Position numbers and translations under genes: made by a program. This document shows positions 41,507 to 50,222 of a DNA stretch of 64,000 nucleotides, in pieces. Position 1 is the stretch's first letter; each line of letters starts with the position of its first letter. Source of the DNA: Pseudomonas extremorientalis (GTDB lineage: Bacteria > Pseudomonadota > Gammaproteobacteria > Pseudomonadales > Pseudomonadaceae); contig NZ_MDGK01000047.1 in NCBI RefSeq assembly GCF_001870465.1, positions 1-64,000 on the forward strand. The letters are read 5' to 3'. The notes under the pieces are model-generated. The model worked only from the letters and a program-made list of their open reading frames with translations, was not told where the DNA came from and searched no databases.

Positions 41507-42328
41507 GTGAAACTAAAACCGCTGCTGGCTCTGGCCCTGACGATGTTGGCCACGTCGACTCAAGCCTTCGCAGGCACGACGCTGGACCGGGTCGAGCAAA
41601 AAAAGGAACTGGTCGGCGTGTTGATGGAAAGCTACCCGCCGTTCTCGTTTCTTAACGAGCAGAACCAACTCGACGGTTTCGACGTGGATGTCGCCAAGGC
41701 GGTTGCGCAAAAACTGGGGGTGAAGCTGCGCCTGGAAACGCCTTCCTGGGACGTAATCGCCGCAGGCCGCTGGAGCGGGCGCTACGACATCTGCATCTGC
41801 TCCATGACGCCGAGCAAAGCCCGCGCCGAGGTGTTCGATTTCCCGGTGCAATACTACGCGTCGCCTGCCGTGATTGTGGTCAACGCCAAGGATGACCGTA
41901 TTCACGGCGCCAGGGACCTGAGCGGCAAGAAAGTCGGCCTCACCAGCGCCTCCAGCTATGAAAGCTATCTGAACAAGAATCTGGTGATCGAAGGCGCCGA
42001 AGATACCCACCTGCAGTACCCTTTCGACAACGTGCAGATCGCTCCATACGACACCGACAACGTAGCGTTCCAGGACCTGGGCCTGGGCGCCGGCGTGCGC
42101 CTGGATGCGATCCTCACCAATCTGGTCACTGCCCAACCGCGCCTGGACCAGGACAAGCGCTTCAAGCTCGCCGGCGATGCGCTGTATGCCGAACCCAACT
42201 CGGTGGCCATCGAAAAAGGCGACCCACAGTGGGACAGCAAGGTGCGTGAGGTCTTCGCCCAACTGAAACAGGACGGTACCCTGAGCAAGCTGTCGCAAAA
42301 ATGGATCGGCGCCGATATCAGCCAATGA
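41507..42328 (+). CDS. Amino-acid ABC transporter substrate-binding protein
   Basis: The 273-residue periplasmic protein has a signal peptide (KLKPLLALALTMLATSTQAFA) and a family-3 solute-binding fold: GVLMESYPPFSFLNEQNQLD, GFDVDVAKAVAQKLGVKL, RYDICICSMTPSKARAEVFD and LSGKKVGLTSASSYESYLNK. The start is GTG 41507, with CAGGTG 6 nt before; GTG 41498 is an alternative. It overlaps the permease by 4 bp. Divergence from mmuM suggests a methylated sulphur amino acid, such as S-methylmethionine, as ligand; that is inference. Confidence 0.88.
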   Translation: MKLKPLLALALTMLATSTQAFAGTTLDRVEQKKELVGVLMESYPPFSFLNEQNQLDGFDVDVAKAVAQKLGVKLRLETPSWDVIAAGRWSGRYDICICSMTPSKARAEVFDFPVQYYASPAVIVVNAKDDRIHGARDLSGKKVGLTSASSYESYLNKNLVIEGAEDTHLQYPFDNVQIAPYDTDNVAFQDLGLGAGVRLDAILTNLVTAQPRLDQDKRFKLAGDALYAEPNSVAIEKGDPQWDSKVREVFAQLKQDGTLSKLSQKWIGADISQ

Positions 42329-43146
42329 CTGCATTCCCCACACCTCCCAAGCCTCCGGTGAACACACGGCGCCTCATGGGATTCCGGACTCGGCTTTACT
42401 TGACCTGGGCGACGTTGTTCTGCCTGTTCGCCAGCTTTTTCCTGAGCTTTGACCTGAAGTTCTCGATCATTCTCGACAAACTGCCCAACCTGATCGGCGT
42501 ACACCTGGCCCCCAACGGCTTCCTGCAAGGGGCGGCACTCACCGTATTCCTGTGCCTGTGCTCGATGGTGGCCTCGTCGCTGCTGGGCTTTGTCACAGCG
42601 CTGGGGCGGCTGTCGAACAGCGCCGTGGCTTTCGGCGTCGCCAGTTTCTACGCTTCGTTCTTTCGCGGCACACCCTTGCTGATCCAGATCCTGCTGATCT
42701 ACCTGGGCCTGCCGCAATTGGGTGTGGTGCCTGGTGCAATCGTTGCCGGGATCATCGCGCTCTCGCTGAACTATGGGGCCTACCTGAGTGAGATCTTCCG
42801 TGCGGGTATCCTCGGCGTACCCCAGGGCCAGCGGGAAGCTGCCCTGGCCCTGGGCATGCGCGACAGCGCGATCTTCTGGCACGTCACCCTGCCCCAGGCC
42901 ATGCGCACCATCATCCCGCCAGCCACCAACCAGTTCATCTCCATGCTAAAGGACTCGTCGCTGATTTCAGTGATGGGGGTATGGGAAGTGATGTTTCTGG
43001 CGCAGTCCTACGGACGCTCCAGCTACCGCTATATCGAAATGCTCACCACGGCGGCGATCATCTACTGGGTGATGTCCCTGGGGCTTGAGTTGATCCAGGC
43101 GCAAATGGAGCGGCACTACGGCAAGGGGTATGCGCGCAAGGGGTAA
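42325..43146 (+). CDS. Amino-acid ABC transporter permease
   Basis: The 273-residue protein is a HisM/GlnP-type permease with five or six membrane segments. FLQGAALTVFLCLCSMVASS opens the domain, ASFFRGTPLLIQILLIYLGL follows, and the EAA loop reads REAALALGMRDSAIFWHVTL near residue 172. ATG 42325 overlaps the stop of the binding-protein gene. No ATPase gene follows, which is unusual for such operons. Confidence 0.9.
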   Translation: MTAFPTPPKPPVNTRRLMGFRTRLYLTWATLFCLFASFFLSFDLKFSIILDKLPNLIGVHLAPNGFLQGAALTVFLCLCSMVASSLLGFVTALGRLSNSAVAFGVASFYASFFRGTPLLIQILLIYLGLPQLGVVPGAIVAGIIALSLNYGAYLSEIFRAGILGVPQGQREAALALGMRDSAIFWHVTLPQAMRTIIPPATNQFISMLKDSSLISVMGVWEVMFLAQSYGRSSYRYIEMLTTAAIIYWVMSLGLELIQAQMERHYGKGYARKG

Positions 43147-43263
43147 GTTCTTAATCTCCCGCCAGTAAAGACAACTCCCGCAAACCAGGAGTCGATGGCC
43201 TGACAGTTATCACCCCACCATCTCGCTAAATTCCCGGCCTCATTCATCAGAGGTTGGGATTTC

Positions 43264-44556
43264 ATGCCTTTTACACCGCACAGAGTTGCCCTTGTCATTG
43301 CCCTTGCGCTCAGCGCCACCAGCCTTCAATCCGCACAGGCGCAAGGCGATATCGAATACACGCCGTACTGGTATCAGCCCTACGATGCGCTGGATGCCGA
43401 CTGGTTCTACACACCCGAACCCAAAGCGCTGCCCCTGGACGGTTATCTCACCCGCAAGGCCACCTCGCACAATGGCTTGCAAGTGGCAAAAGTGCTGGAG
43501 CCCGCATTGATTCGTTTGCTGAAGTCCGGAGAGCTGACTTCCGAACAAATCAAAGCCCTGGATAAATTCGGTGACGCGCTGGAGAAACAGCCTGGCGGAA
43601 TCGGTGCCAGCCTTGAGCAATTGGCTGGCAGCCAGAACGCCAACCTCGCGGGTGCAACGCAAAACACCACACTACACATCGGCAGCCAATTGCTCTCGAA
43701 CCTACGCACACTGCCCGCCGACGACGAGGGACACTTCTGGGTTCAAGGCCTGGGCCACGACGGCCGCCTCGACACACAAGGCGGCAGCGCCGGCTTGAAA
43801 TACAGCACCGAAGGCCTGCTGTTGGGTGCCGACTGGGCACTGGATCACGCCTGGCGCGTGGGTATCATGGGCGCAAAATCCACCAGTCATTTCGACACCC
43901 CACGCTTCGCCTCCGAGTTGGACAGTTGGCACCTGGGCGGTTATGCCGTGCGCCAGGACGGCCCGTTGGCCCTGCGCCTGGGCGCGATCTACAGCGACCA
44001 TGCGGGGCAGAACAAACGTAACGTCAACCTGCTGGATTACAAGGAGCAACTCAGGGGCCAATACAACGCCCAGAGCCAGACCCTGTTTTCCGAACTGGGC
44101 TATCAACTGGGCAGCGCGGATCTCAGCGTGGAGCCCTTCGCCGGCCTCGGCTTCCAGCGCTACCACCGTGACGGCTTCAAGGAAACCGGTGGCCTGAGCG
44201 CGCTGAACGTTGGCGCACAAACCCAGCAGAACCTGAGCAGCACCGTGGGCCTTCGCCTGGCAACGGTGTATCGATTCGATAACCAGGTCAGCCTCACACC
44301 TCATCTCAGCATCGGCTGGAAACACCTCTACGGCGAGGTCGACAGCCAGGTGCGCCAGTCCTACCGCGCATTGCCAGGGCGGGTTGACGGCTTCACGGTC
44401 AAGGGCACTTCGCTGGATCGCAATAGCCTGGATCTGCAAGCCGGACTGGACCTGGCCCTGTCGACACAACACACCGTCGGCTTGACCTACAGCGCCCAGG
44501 CCGGTACCAACAGCCGTAACCAAGGCCTGATGGGACAATGGAAGATGAGCTTCTGA
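43264..44556 (+). CDS. Outer-membrane protein with autotransporter beta-domain
   Basis: The 430-residue protein has a signal peptide (VALVIALALSATSLQSAQA), an N-terminal region of about 130 residues with no recognisable passenger, and a C-terminal autotransporter barrel of about 280 residues: FWVQGLGHDGRLDTQGGSAG, the SELDSWHLGGYAVRQDGPLA segment and the closing QGLMGQWKMSF with terminal phenylalanine. The short N-terminal part (VLEPALIRLLKSGELTSEQI and following) is helical rather than beta-helical. Role unknown. Confidence 0.83.
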   Translation: MPFTPHRVALVIALALSATSLQSAQAQGDIEYTPYWYQPYDALDADWFYTPEPKALPLDGYLTRKATSHNGLQVAKVLEPALIRLLKSGELTSEQIKALDKFGDALEKQPGGIGASLEQLAGSQNANLAGATQNTTLHIGSQLLSNLRTLPADDEGHFWVQGLGHDGRLDTQGGSAGLKYSTEGLLLGADWALDHAWRVGIMGAKSTSHFDTPRFASELDSWHLGGYAVRQDGPLALRLGAIYSDHAGQNKRNVNLLDYKEQLRGQYNAQSQTLFSELGYQLGSADLSVEPFAGLGFQRYHRDGFKETGGLSALNVGAQTQQNLSSTVGLRLATVYRFDNQVSLTPHLSIGWKHLYGEVDSQVRQSYRALPGRVDGFTVKGTSLDRNSLDLQAGLDLALSTQHTVGLTYSAQAGTNSRNQGLMGQWKMSF

Positions 44557-44573
44557 CCCACCAAATTTCAGGC

Positions 44574-44598
44574 AAAAAAAAGGGGGCACCTGCCCCCC
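44574..44598 (-). terminator. Terminator after pyruvate carboxylase genes
   Basis: On the minus strand TGCCCCC... mirror GGGGGCA forms a 7-bp GC stem with a 2-nt loop, followed by eight T. It is located 33 bp past the pycB stop and also lies just after the convergent autotransporter gene. Confidence 0.85.
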
Positions 44599-44617
44599 CG
44601 AGGATTAAGCGGTAGTG

Positions 44618-44641
44618 TCGAAGGCTGTTTTCAGCCTTCGA
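44618..44641 (-). other. Perfect hairpin covering the pycB stop codon
   Basis: TCGAAGGCTG and CAGCCTTCGA form a 10-bp stem with a TTTT loop; the TGA of pycB (44633-44631) lies in the stem and loop. It may protect the 3' end of the mRNA. Confidence 0.6.
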
Positions 44642-46439
44642 TTTCAATCAGGATTTCGCCAGGGTTGACCCGGTCGCCCTTGGCCACATGAACGGCGGTC
44701 ACCTTGCCGGCAATCGCGGCCTGTACTTCGGTTTCCATCTTCATGGCTTCGGTAATCAGCACGGCCTGGCCGGCCTTGACCACATCGCCTTCCTTGACCA
44801 GCACGTCGACGATATTGCCCGGCATCGCCGTGCTGACATGGCCCGGCGCGGTAGCATGCTTGCGGTTGCTGCTGCCACCGCTGACGAACTCGTTGAGCGG
44901 CTCGAACACCACTTCTTCCGGCATGCCATCGATGGACAGGTAAAAGTGGCGCTTGCCCTCGGCCTTGACGCCGACACCAGTAATGTCCACGCGATAGCTT
45001 TCACCGTGCACGTCGATGACGAACTCAGTCGGGACGCCTTCGCCACCGGCACGCGCCACGCCGCCCGCTTCCGGGATCGGCAGCAGCACTTCCGGCGCCA
45101 GGGTGCCTGCGTCGCGTTCTTCGAGGAACTTGCGCCCGATGTCCGGGAACATCGCGTAGGTCAGCACGTCTTCTTCGGACTTGGCCAACGCGCCGATCTC
45201 ACCGCGCAGCTTGGTCATTTCCGGCTTGAGCAGGTCGGCCGGGCGTACGTCAATCACCTCTTCGCTGCCGATGGCCTGGCGCCGCAGTTTCTCGTTCACG
45301 GTGCCAGGCGCCTTGCCGTAGCCGCCTTGCAGGTAGAGCTTCACTTCGTTGGTGATGGTCTTGTAGCGCTCGCCAGCCAGCACGTTGAAGAACGCCTGGG
45401 TGCCGACGATCTGCGAGGTCGGGGTGACCAGCGGCGGGAAGCCGAGGTCTTCACGCACGCGCGGGATCTCGGCCAGCACTTCGCTCATGCGGTTGAGGGC
45501 GCCCTGCTCTTTCAACTGGTTGGCCAGGTTGGAAATCATCCCGCCCGGCACCTGGTTGACTTGCACACGGGTGTCGACAGCGGTGAATTCGCTTTCGAAC
45601 TGGTGGTATTTCTTGCGCACGGCGTAGAAGTACAGGCCGATCTCTTGCAGCAGTTCCAGGCTCAGGCCGGTGTCGAACTCGCTGCCTTTAAGAGCGGCGA
45701 CCATCGACTCGGTGCCCGGGTGGCTGGTGCCCCAGGCGAAGCTGGAGATGGCGGTGTCGATATGGTCCGCACCGTTTTCAATCGCCTTGAGTTGGCACAT
45801 CGCGGCCAAACCAGCAGTGTCATGCGAGTGGATAAAGATCGGCAGGCTCTGCTCGGCCTTCAACGCCTTGACCAGCTCACCCGTGGCATATGGGGTCAAC
45901 AGACCAGCCATGTCCTTGATCGCGATGGAGTCGCACCCCATGGATTCCAGTTGCTTGGCCTGGGCCACGAAGGCTTCGACGGTGTGCACCGGGCTGGTGG
46001 TGTAGGCGATGGTGCCCTGGGCATGCTTGCCGGCGGCCTTCACCGCTTCGATGGCCACGCGCAGGTTACGCACGTCGTTCATGGCGTCGAAAATGCGGAA
46101 TACGTCGATGCCATTTACGGCGGCCTTGGCGACGAAGGCTTTGACCACGTCGTCGCTGTAGTGGCGGTAGCCCAGCAGGTTCTGGCCGCGCAGCAGCATT
46201 TGCAGGCGGGTGTTGGGCAATGCGGCGCGCAGTTTGCGCAGGCGCTCCCACGGGTCTTCCTTGAGGAAGCGCACGCAGGCGTCGAAGGTAGCGCCGCCCC
46301 AGACTTCCAGGGACCAGTAGCCGACTTTGTCGAGCTTGTCGCAGATCGGCAGCATGTCGTCGGTGCGCATGCGGGTCGCCAGCAACGATTGGTGGGCGTC
46401 GCGCAGGATGGTGTCGGTGACAAAGATTTTCTTGGACAT
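44631..46439 (-). CDS. pycB: Pyruvate carboxylase subunit B (carboxyltransferase and biotin carrier)
   Basis: The 602-residue subunit transfers CO2 from biotin to pyruvate, making oxaloacetate. The carboxyltransferase domain starts FVTDTILRDAHQSLLATRM, with metal-binding residues in IHSHDTAG. The C-terminal biotinyl domain has TEAMKMETEV, whose lysine near residue 566 carries biotin. It is also annotated oadA (oxaloacetate decarboxylase alpha), but there is no membrane beta subunit, so carboxylase is correct. Start ATG 46439 gives MSKKIFVTDT. It is 11 bp downstream of pycA. Confidence 0.93.
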   Translation of the reverse strand: MSKKIFVTDTILRDAHQSLLATRMRTDDMLPICDKLDKVGYWSLEVWGGATFDACVRFLKEDPWERLRKLRAALPNTRLQMLLRGQNLLGYRHYSDDVVKAFVAKAAVNGIDVFRIFDAMNDVRNLRVAIEAVKAAGKHAQGTIAYTTSPVHTVEAFVAQAKQLESMGCDSIAIKDMAGLLTPYATGELVKALKAEQSLPIFIHSHDTAGLAAMCQLKAIENGADHIDTAISSFAWGTSHPGTESMVAALKGSEFDTGLSLELLQEIGLYFYAVRKKYHQFESEFTAVDTRVQVNQVPGGMISNLANQLKEQGALNRMSEVLAEIPRVREDLGFPPLVTPTSQIVGTQAFFNVLAGERYKTITNEVKLYLQGGYGKAPGTVNEKLRRQAIGSEEVIDVRPADLLKPEMTKLRGEIGALAKSEEDVLTYAMFPDIGRKFLEERDAGTLAPEVLLPIPEAGGVARAGGEGVPTEFVIDVHGESYRVDITGVGVKAEGKRHFYLSIDGMPEEVVFEPLNEFVSGGSSNRKHATAPGHVSTAMPGNIVDVLVKEGDVVKAGQAVLITEAMKMETEVQAAIAGKVTAVHVAKGDRVNPGEILIEIEG

Positions 46440-46450
46440 TGTTGTATTCC

Positions 46451-47866
46451 TCACAGGCCTGCGTGGGCGGCGATGGCGGCGGCGATGGCCAGGGCCAGCT
46501 CTTCGGGTTTGCGCTTGATCGAGTAGTTGGTCAGCTCAGGGTGGCTTTCCACGAAACTGGTGTTGAACTGGCCGCTGCGGAATTCCGGGTTGCGCAGGAT
46601 TTCCTGGTAGTAAGCGGCGGTGGTCTTCACGCCTTGCAGGCGCATGTCATCCAGGGCACGCAGGCCGCGGTCCATGGCTTCTTCCCAGGTCAACGCCCAC
46701 ACCACCAGTTTCAGGCACATGGAGTCGTAGAACGGCGGGATGGTGTAGCCGGTGTAGATCGCCGTGTCGGTACGCACGCCGGGACCGCCGGGCGCGTAGT
46801 AACGGGTGATCTTGCCGAAGCTGGGCAGGAAGTTATTTTTCGGGTCTTCAGCGTTGATACGGAACTGCAACGCGAAACCACGGTGCTGGATGTCTTCCTG
46901 TTTCACCGACAGCGGCAGGCCGGAGGCGATGCGGATCTGTTCACGAACGATGTCGATCCCGGTGATTTCTTCGGTGATGGTGTGTTCCACCTGCACCCGG
47001 GTGTTCATCTCCATGAAGTACACCTCGCCCTCGGCGAGCAGGAACTCCACGGTGCCGGCGTTCTCGTAGCCCACGGCCTTGGCGGCGCGCACCGACAGGT
47101 CGCCGATGTAGGCGCGCTGTTCAGGGGTCAGTTGCGGGCTTGGGGCGATTTCGATGAGCTTCTGGTTACGGCGCTGGATCGAGCAATCACGCTCGAACAG
47201 GTGCACCACGTTGCCGAAACTGTCACCGAGGATCTGCGCCTCGATGTGCTTGGGATTGACGATGCACTTTTCCAGGAACACTTCCGCCGAACCGAAGGCC
47301 TTGGTGGCTTCGGAGATCACACGGGGGAAGGCTTGTTCAAGTTCTTCGCGGCTGTTGCAGCGACGGATACCACGACCACCACCACCGGAGGTGGCCTTGA
47401 GCATCACCGGGTAACCAATGCGGTCGCCTTCGGTGAGTGCCTCGTGGATATCCGCGACGTTGCCTTCGGTACCCGGCGTGACCGGCACACCGGCCTTGAT
47501 CATGCTGCGGCGCGCTTCGGTCTTGTCGCCCATGCGGCGAATGACTTCAGCCGATGGACCAATGAACTTGATGCCGCGTTCAGCGCAGATGTCCGCCAGT
47601 TCGGCGTTTTCAGACAGGAAGCCATAGCCGGGGTGCAACGCATCGCAGCCGGTTTCCACCGCCAGGTTCACCAGCTTGCGCGGGTTCAGGTAGCCGGCCA
47701 GGGGCTCGGCACCAATGCTGTGGGCTTCGTCGGCACGCTTGACGTGCAACGCGTGGCGGTCGGCATCGGAGTAGACCGCGACCGAGCGAATGCCCATCTC
47801 GGCGCAGGCACGCACGATTCGTACGGCAATTTCACCACGGTTGGCGATCAGGATCTTTTTTATCAC
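46451..47866 (-). CDS. pycA: Pyruvate carboxylase subunit A (biotin carboxylase)
   Basis: The 471-residue ATP-grasp enzyme carboxylates biotin on PycB. Motifs are KILIANRGEIAVRIVRACAE, the ATP loop KATSGGGGRGIRRC near residue 162, EKCIVNPKHIEAQILGD and MEMNTRVQVEHTITE near 290. It is the first gene of pycA-pycB and resembles AccC closely, but its pairing with the pycB gene decides the assignment. The divergent LysR gene (pycR) is the likely regulator. Confidence 0.94.
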   Translation of the reverse strand: MIKKILIANRGEIAVRIVRACAEMGIRSVAVYSDADRHALHVKRADEAHSIGAEPLAGYLNPRKLVNLAVETGCDALHPGYGFLSENAELADICAERGIKFIGPSAEVIRRMGDKTEARRSMIKAGVPVTPGTEGNVADIHEALTEGDRIGYPVMLKATSGGGGRGIRRCNSREELEQAFPRVISEATKAFGSAEVFLEKCIVNPKHIEAQILGDSFGNVVHLFERDCSIQRRNQKLIEIAPSPQLTPEQRAYIGDLSVRAAKAVGYENAGTVEFLLAEGEVYFMEMNTRVQVEHTITEEITGIDIVREQIRIASGLPLSVKQEDIQHRGFALQFRINAEDPKNNFLPSFGKITRYYAPGGPGVRTDTAIYTGYTIPPFYDSMCLKLVVWALTWEEAMDRGLRALDDMRLQGVKTTAAYYQEILRNPEFRSGQFNTSFVESHPELTNYSIKRKPEELALAIAAAIAAHAGL

Positions 47867-47989
47867 TTGGAAATTCCCTTGAGCCGATTGCTGCGTTCTT
47901 CGACCCGCTGGAGCCGGGTCGGCGCGTGACCAAATGTTTCATGACAGTCGCGAGACACACACTAAGCCCGCCAAGGGATTAACAAAAAT

Positions 47990-48025
47990 CAATAATTATT
48001 GGGTTGGGCATAAGTAAAGACTTAT
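47990..48025. promoter_or_regulatory. Two palindromes in the pycA-pycR gap
   Basis: CAATAATTATTG (47990-48001) is a perfect 12-bp palindrome and ATAAGT-AAAG-ACTTAT (48010-48025) a perfect dyad. They lie in the 195-bp divergent gap, 37-72 bp before the pycR start. LysR-type operators are dyads of this size. Confidence 0.5.
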
Positions 48026-48061
48026 AGTCACCCGGACAGCTTGCGGCGAGAGCACTAAAAA

Positions 48062-49036
48062 ATGCGTAAGTCACTGATGAGACTGACATTGCGTCAATTG
48101 CAGATCTTCCATGAGGTGTGCGATTTGCGTTCCTACAGTCGTGCGGCCGAGGAAATGTCCCTCACGCAACCGGCCGTCAGCCTGCAAATTCGCCAGTTGG
48201 AAGAGCTGATCGGCCAGCCGCTGTTCGATTACGTGGGCAAAAAGCTCTACATGACCGAGGCCGCCGAAGCCTTGCAGCGCGCCAGCCGCGACATCTTCGG
48301 GCGTCTGGAAAACCTCGATATGCAGCTCTCGGACATGCAGGGCTCGTTGCAGGGCCAGTTGAAACTGGCGATTGAGTCCAGCGCCAAGTACTTCGTGCCG
48401 CACCTGTTCGCCGCCTTCAAGCGCCAGCATCCGGAAGTGCAGTTGCAGTTGACGGTGGTGAATCGCGCCCAGGTGATTCGCCGGCTTTCGGACAACCGCG
48501 ACGACCTGGTGATCATGTCCATGGTGCCCCAGGACATGGGCCTGGAATTCCTGCCGTTCCTCAACAACCCGATTGTCGCCGTGGCGCCGCCCGACCATCC
48601 CTTGAGCCTGCAAGGCCCGCTGCGCCTGCAGGACCTGGAACCCTACACCCTGCTGCTGCGCGAAGCGGGCTCCGGCACGCGACTGGCCTGCGAGGAGTAC
48701 TTCAAGGAAAAACGCGTGCACTTCACCCAGACCGTGGAAGTAGCCTCGGCCGAGGCGCAGCGTGAATGTGTTTGTGCGGGATTGGGCGTGGCCCTGTTGA
48801 CGCGTCATGCGGTCAACATGGAGCTGGCCACCGGCGGGCTCCGGGAGCTGCCGGTGGAAGAGCTGCCACTGTACCGCAGTTGGTGCCTGGTGCAGGCCAA
48901 GGCCAAGCGCCTGTCACCGGTGGCCCATGCGTTCCTGGGCTTTATCCGCAGCGAGAGGGTGCAGATCAGCGTACTGGCTGAGCGTTTCGCTGGGCTGCCG
49001 CGGGTGCCTGCCAGTGGAGTTCAGGGTAGTCGCTGA
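48062..49036 (+). CDS. pycR: LysR-family regulator of pyruvate carboxylase
   Basis: The 324-residue LysR protein has the DNA-binding domain TLRQLQIFHEVCDLRSYSRA with SLTQPAVSLQIRQLEELIG, and an effector domain. It resembles the CbbR-like branch of the family. It is divergent from pycA, as in PAO1, where PA5437 is called PycR. ATG 48062 is used; ATG 48077 is an alternative only five codons later. The symbol follows that synteny. Its 3' end overlaps a small gene on the other strand. Confidence 0.88.
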   Translation: MRKSLMRLTLRQLQIFHEVCDLRSYSRAAEEMSLTQPAVSLQIRQLEELIGQPLFDYVGKKLYMTEAAEALQRASRDIFGRLENLDMQLSDMQGSLQGQLKLAIESSAKYFVPHLFAAFKRQHPEVQLQLTVVNRAQVIRRLSDNRDDLVIMSMVPQDMGLEFLPFLNNPIVAVAPPDHPLSLQGPLRLQDLEPYTLLLREAGSGTRLACEEYFKEKRVHFTQTVEVASAEAQRECVCAGLGVALLTRHAVNMELATGGLRELPVEELPLYRSWCLVQAKAKRLSPVAHAFLGFIRSERVQISVLAERFAGLPRVPASGVQGSR

Positions 49037-49163
49037 TGCTCTGGAGCAACTGGCGCTCCTCACAGCGGTCTTCGATTGCGCGACGGAACGCCATGCGGCG
49101 CTGGTCTTCCTGCTGACGACGGGTTTTGACGGAGCTGTTGCTGTCTTCGTAAGTCCGGGCCAT
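48966..49163 (-). CDS. Small conserved basic protein (PA3496-like)
   Basis: The 65-residue product MARTYEDSNSSVKTRRQQED continues with QRRMAFRRAIEDRCEERQLL and is rich in arginine and glutamate, predicted as one long helix. It resembles a small Pseudomonas protein (PA3496-type, annotated as putative envelope integrity protein) as far as I remember. Its last 71 bp overlap the 3' end of pycR on the opposite strand. Supported by the conserved-looking N-terminus and the spacing between neighbours; no biochemical role is known. Confidence 0.6.
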   Translation of the reverse strand: MARTYEDSNSSVKTRRQQEDQRRMAFRRAIEDRCEERQLLQSISDYPELHWQAPAAAQRNAQPVR

Positions 49164-49262
49164 TTGGAGTCTCCCAATGCGAGTACGGGGAGTTCAGGAT
49201 GGCCCTGGGCGATGACGCAGCGATGACAGCCTGATGAAGATTCTGGGTTTGCAGGAGATCCA

Positions 49263-49293
49263 AATGTGGGAGGGGGCAAGCCCCCTCCCACAT
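49263..49293. repeat. REP element, perfect palindrome
   Basis: ATGTGGGAGGGGGC and GCCCCCTCCCACAT form a fully symmetrical REP just past the stop of the minus-strand RpiR-type gene. It may serve as its terminator. Confidence 0.9.
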
Positions 49294-49311
49294 TTTGCTC
49301 TGTGTACCGCT

Positions 49312-50178
49312 TTAGTCATCGAGGGCTTTGACGGACTTGGGCGACAACCGCAGGCTGCGCAAGCTGCGCTTCACGCTCTTGAGGTGGTTGACCAGGCTCG
49401 GCCCACGCGCCATGGCCACGCCCATCGCCAATACATCGATCACCACCAGGTGGGCGATACGCGAGGTCAGCGGGGTATAGATCTCGGTGTCTTCATGCAC
49501 ATCGATCGCCAGGTTGACCGTGGACAGTTCCGCCAACGGCGTCTGGCTCGGGCACAGGGTGATCAACGATGCACCGCTTTCACGCACCAGGTTGGCAGTG
49601 ATCAGCAGGTCCTTGGAGCGGCCCGACTGGGAAATGCAGATGGCGACGTCAGTAGGTTTCAGGGTCACCGCCGACATGGCCTGCATGTGCGGGTCACTGT
49701 AGGCCGCAGCGGTCAGCAGCAAGCGGAAGAACTTGTGCTGGGCATCGGCGGCCACCGCGCCTGAAGCACCGAAGCCATAGAACTCCACACGCTGGGCCTG
49801 GGACATGGCCGTCACGGCCTTTTGCAACTCCACCGGGTCGAGCTTCTCGCGCACTTCCATGAGCGTGTGCAAGGTGGTGTCGAAGATTTTCAGGCTGTAG
49901 TCGGCGACGGAATCGTCTTCATGGATCGCGAACTGCCCGAAGCTGGCACCGGCGGCCAGGCTCTGGGCCAGCTTGAGTTTCAAGTCCTGGAACCCGGAAC
50001 AACCGATGGCGCGGCAGAATCGCACGATGGTCGGTTCGCTGATACCCACGCTATGGGCCAGGTCGGCCATCGAACTGTGCATCACAGCCGCAGGGTCAAG
50101 CAGCACGTGATCGGCAACCTTGAGTTCCGATTTGCGTAACAGGTGGCGCGACTGGGCGATATGTTGCAACAGGTTCAA
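49312..50178 (-). CDS. RpiR/HexR-type regulator
   Basis: The 288-residue protein has an N-terminal RpiR helix-turn-helix (MADLAHSVGISEPTIVRFCR) and a C-terminal SIS sugar-phosphate domain (RVEFYGFGASGAVAADAQHK, ICISQSGRSKDLLITANLVR). It is a paralogue of HexR but corresponds in position to PA5438 rather than the zwf-edd hexR. It follows the pyruvate carboxylase region and probably senses a sugar phosphate or keto-acid. A palindrome over its own -10 suggests autoregulation. Confidence 0.88.
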   Translation of the reverse strand: MNLLQHIAQSRHLLRKSELKVADHVLLDPAAVMHSSMADLAHSVGISEPTIVRFCRAIGCSGFQDLKLKLAQSLAAGASFGQFAIHEDDSVADYSLKIFDTTLHTLMEVREKLDPVELQKAVTAMSQAQRVEFYGFGASGAVAADAQHKFFRLLLTAAAYSDPHMQAMSAVTLKPTDVAICISQSGRSKDLLITANLVRESGASLITLCPSQTPLAELSTVNLAIDVHEDTEIYTPLTSRIAHLVVIDVLAMGVAMARGPSLVNHLKSVKRSLRSLRLSPKSVKALDD

Positions 50179-50222
50179 AGGGCAGGACTCTTGTTATGGG
50201 CAGGGCCAGGGATGTAGCAAGC

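Noticed and set aside
44688..46526. A 612-codon frame on the plus strand opposite pycB
   Set aside because: Antisense shadow of pycB, whose biotin and carboxyltransferase motifs are intact.
44631..47866. Reading the two biotin-enzyme genes as oxaloacetate decarboxylase (oadA) plus accC
   Set aside because: There is no membrane beta or gamma decarboxylase subunit and the biotin carboxylase is directly upstream, so two-subunit pyruvate carboxylase fits better.
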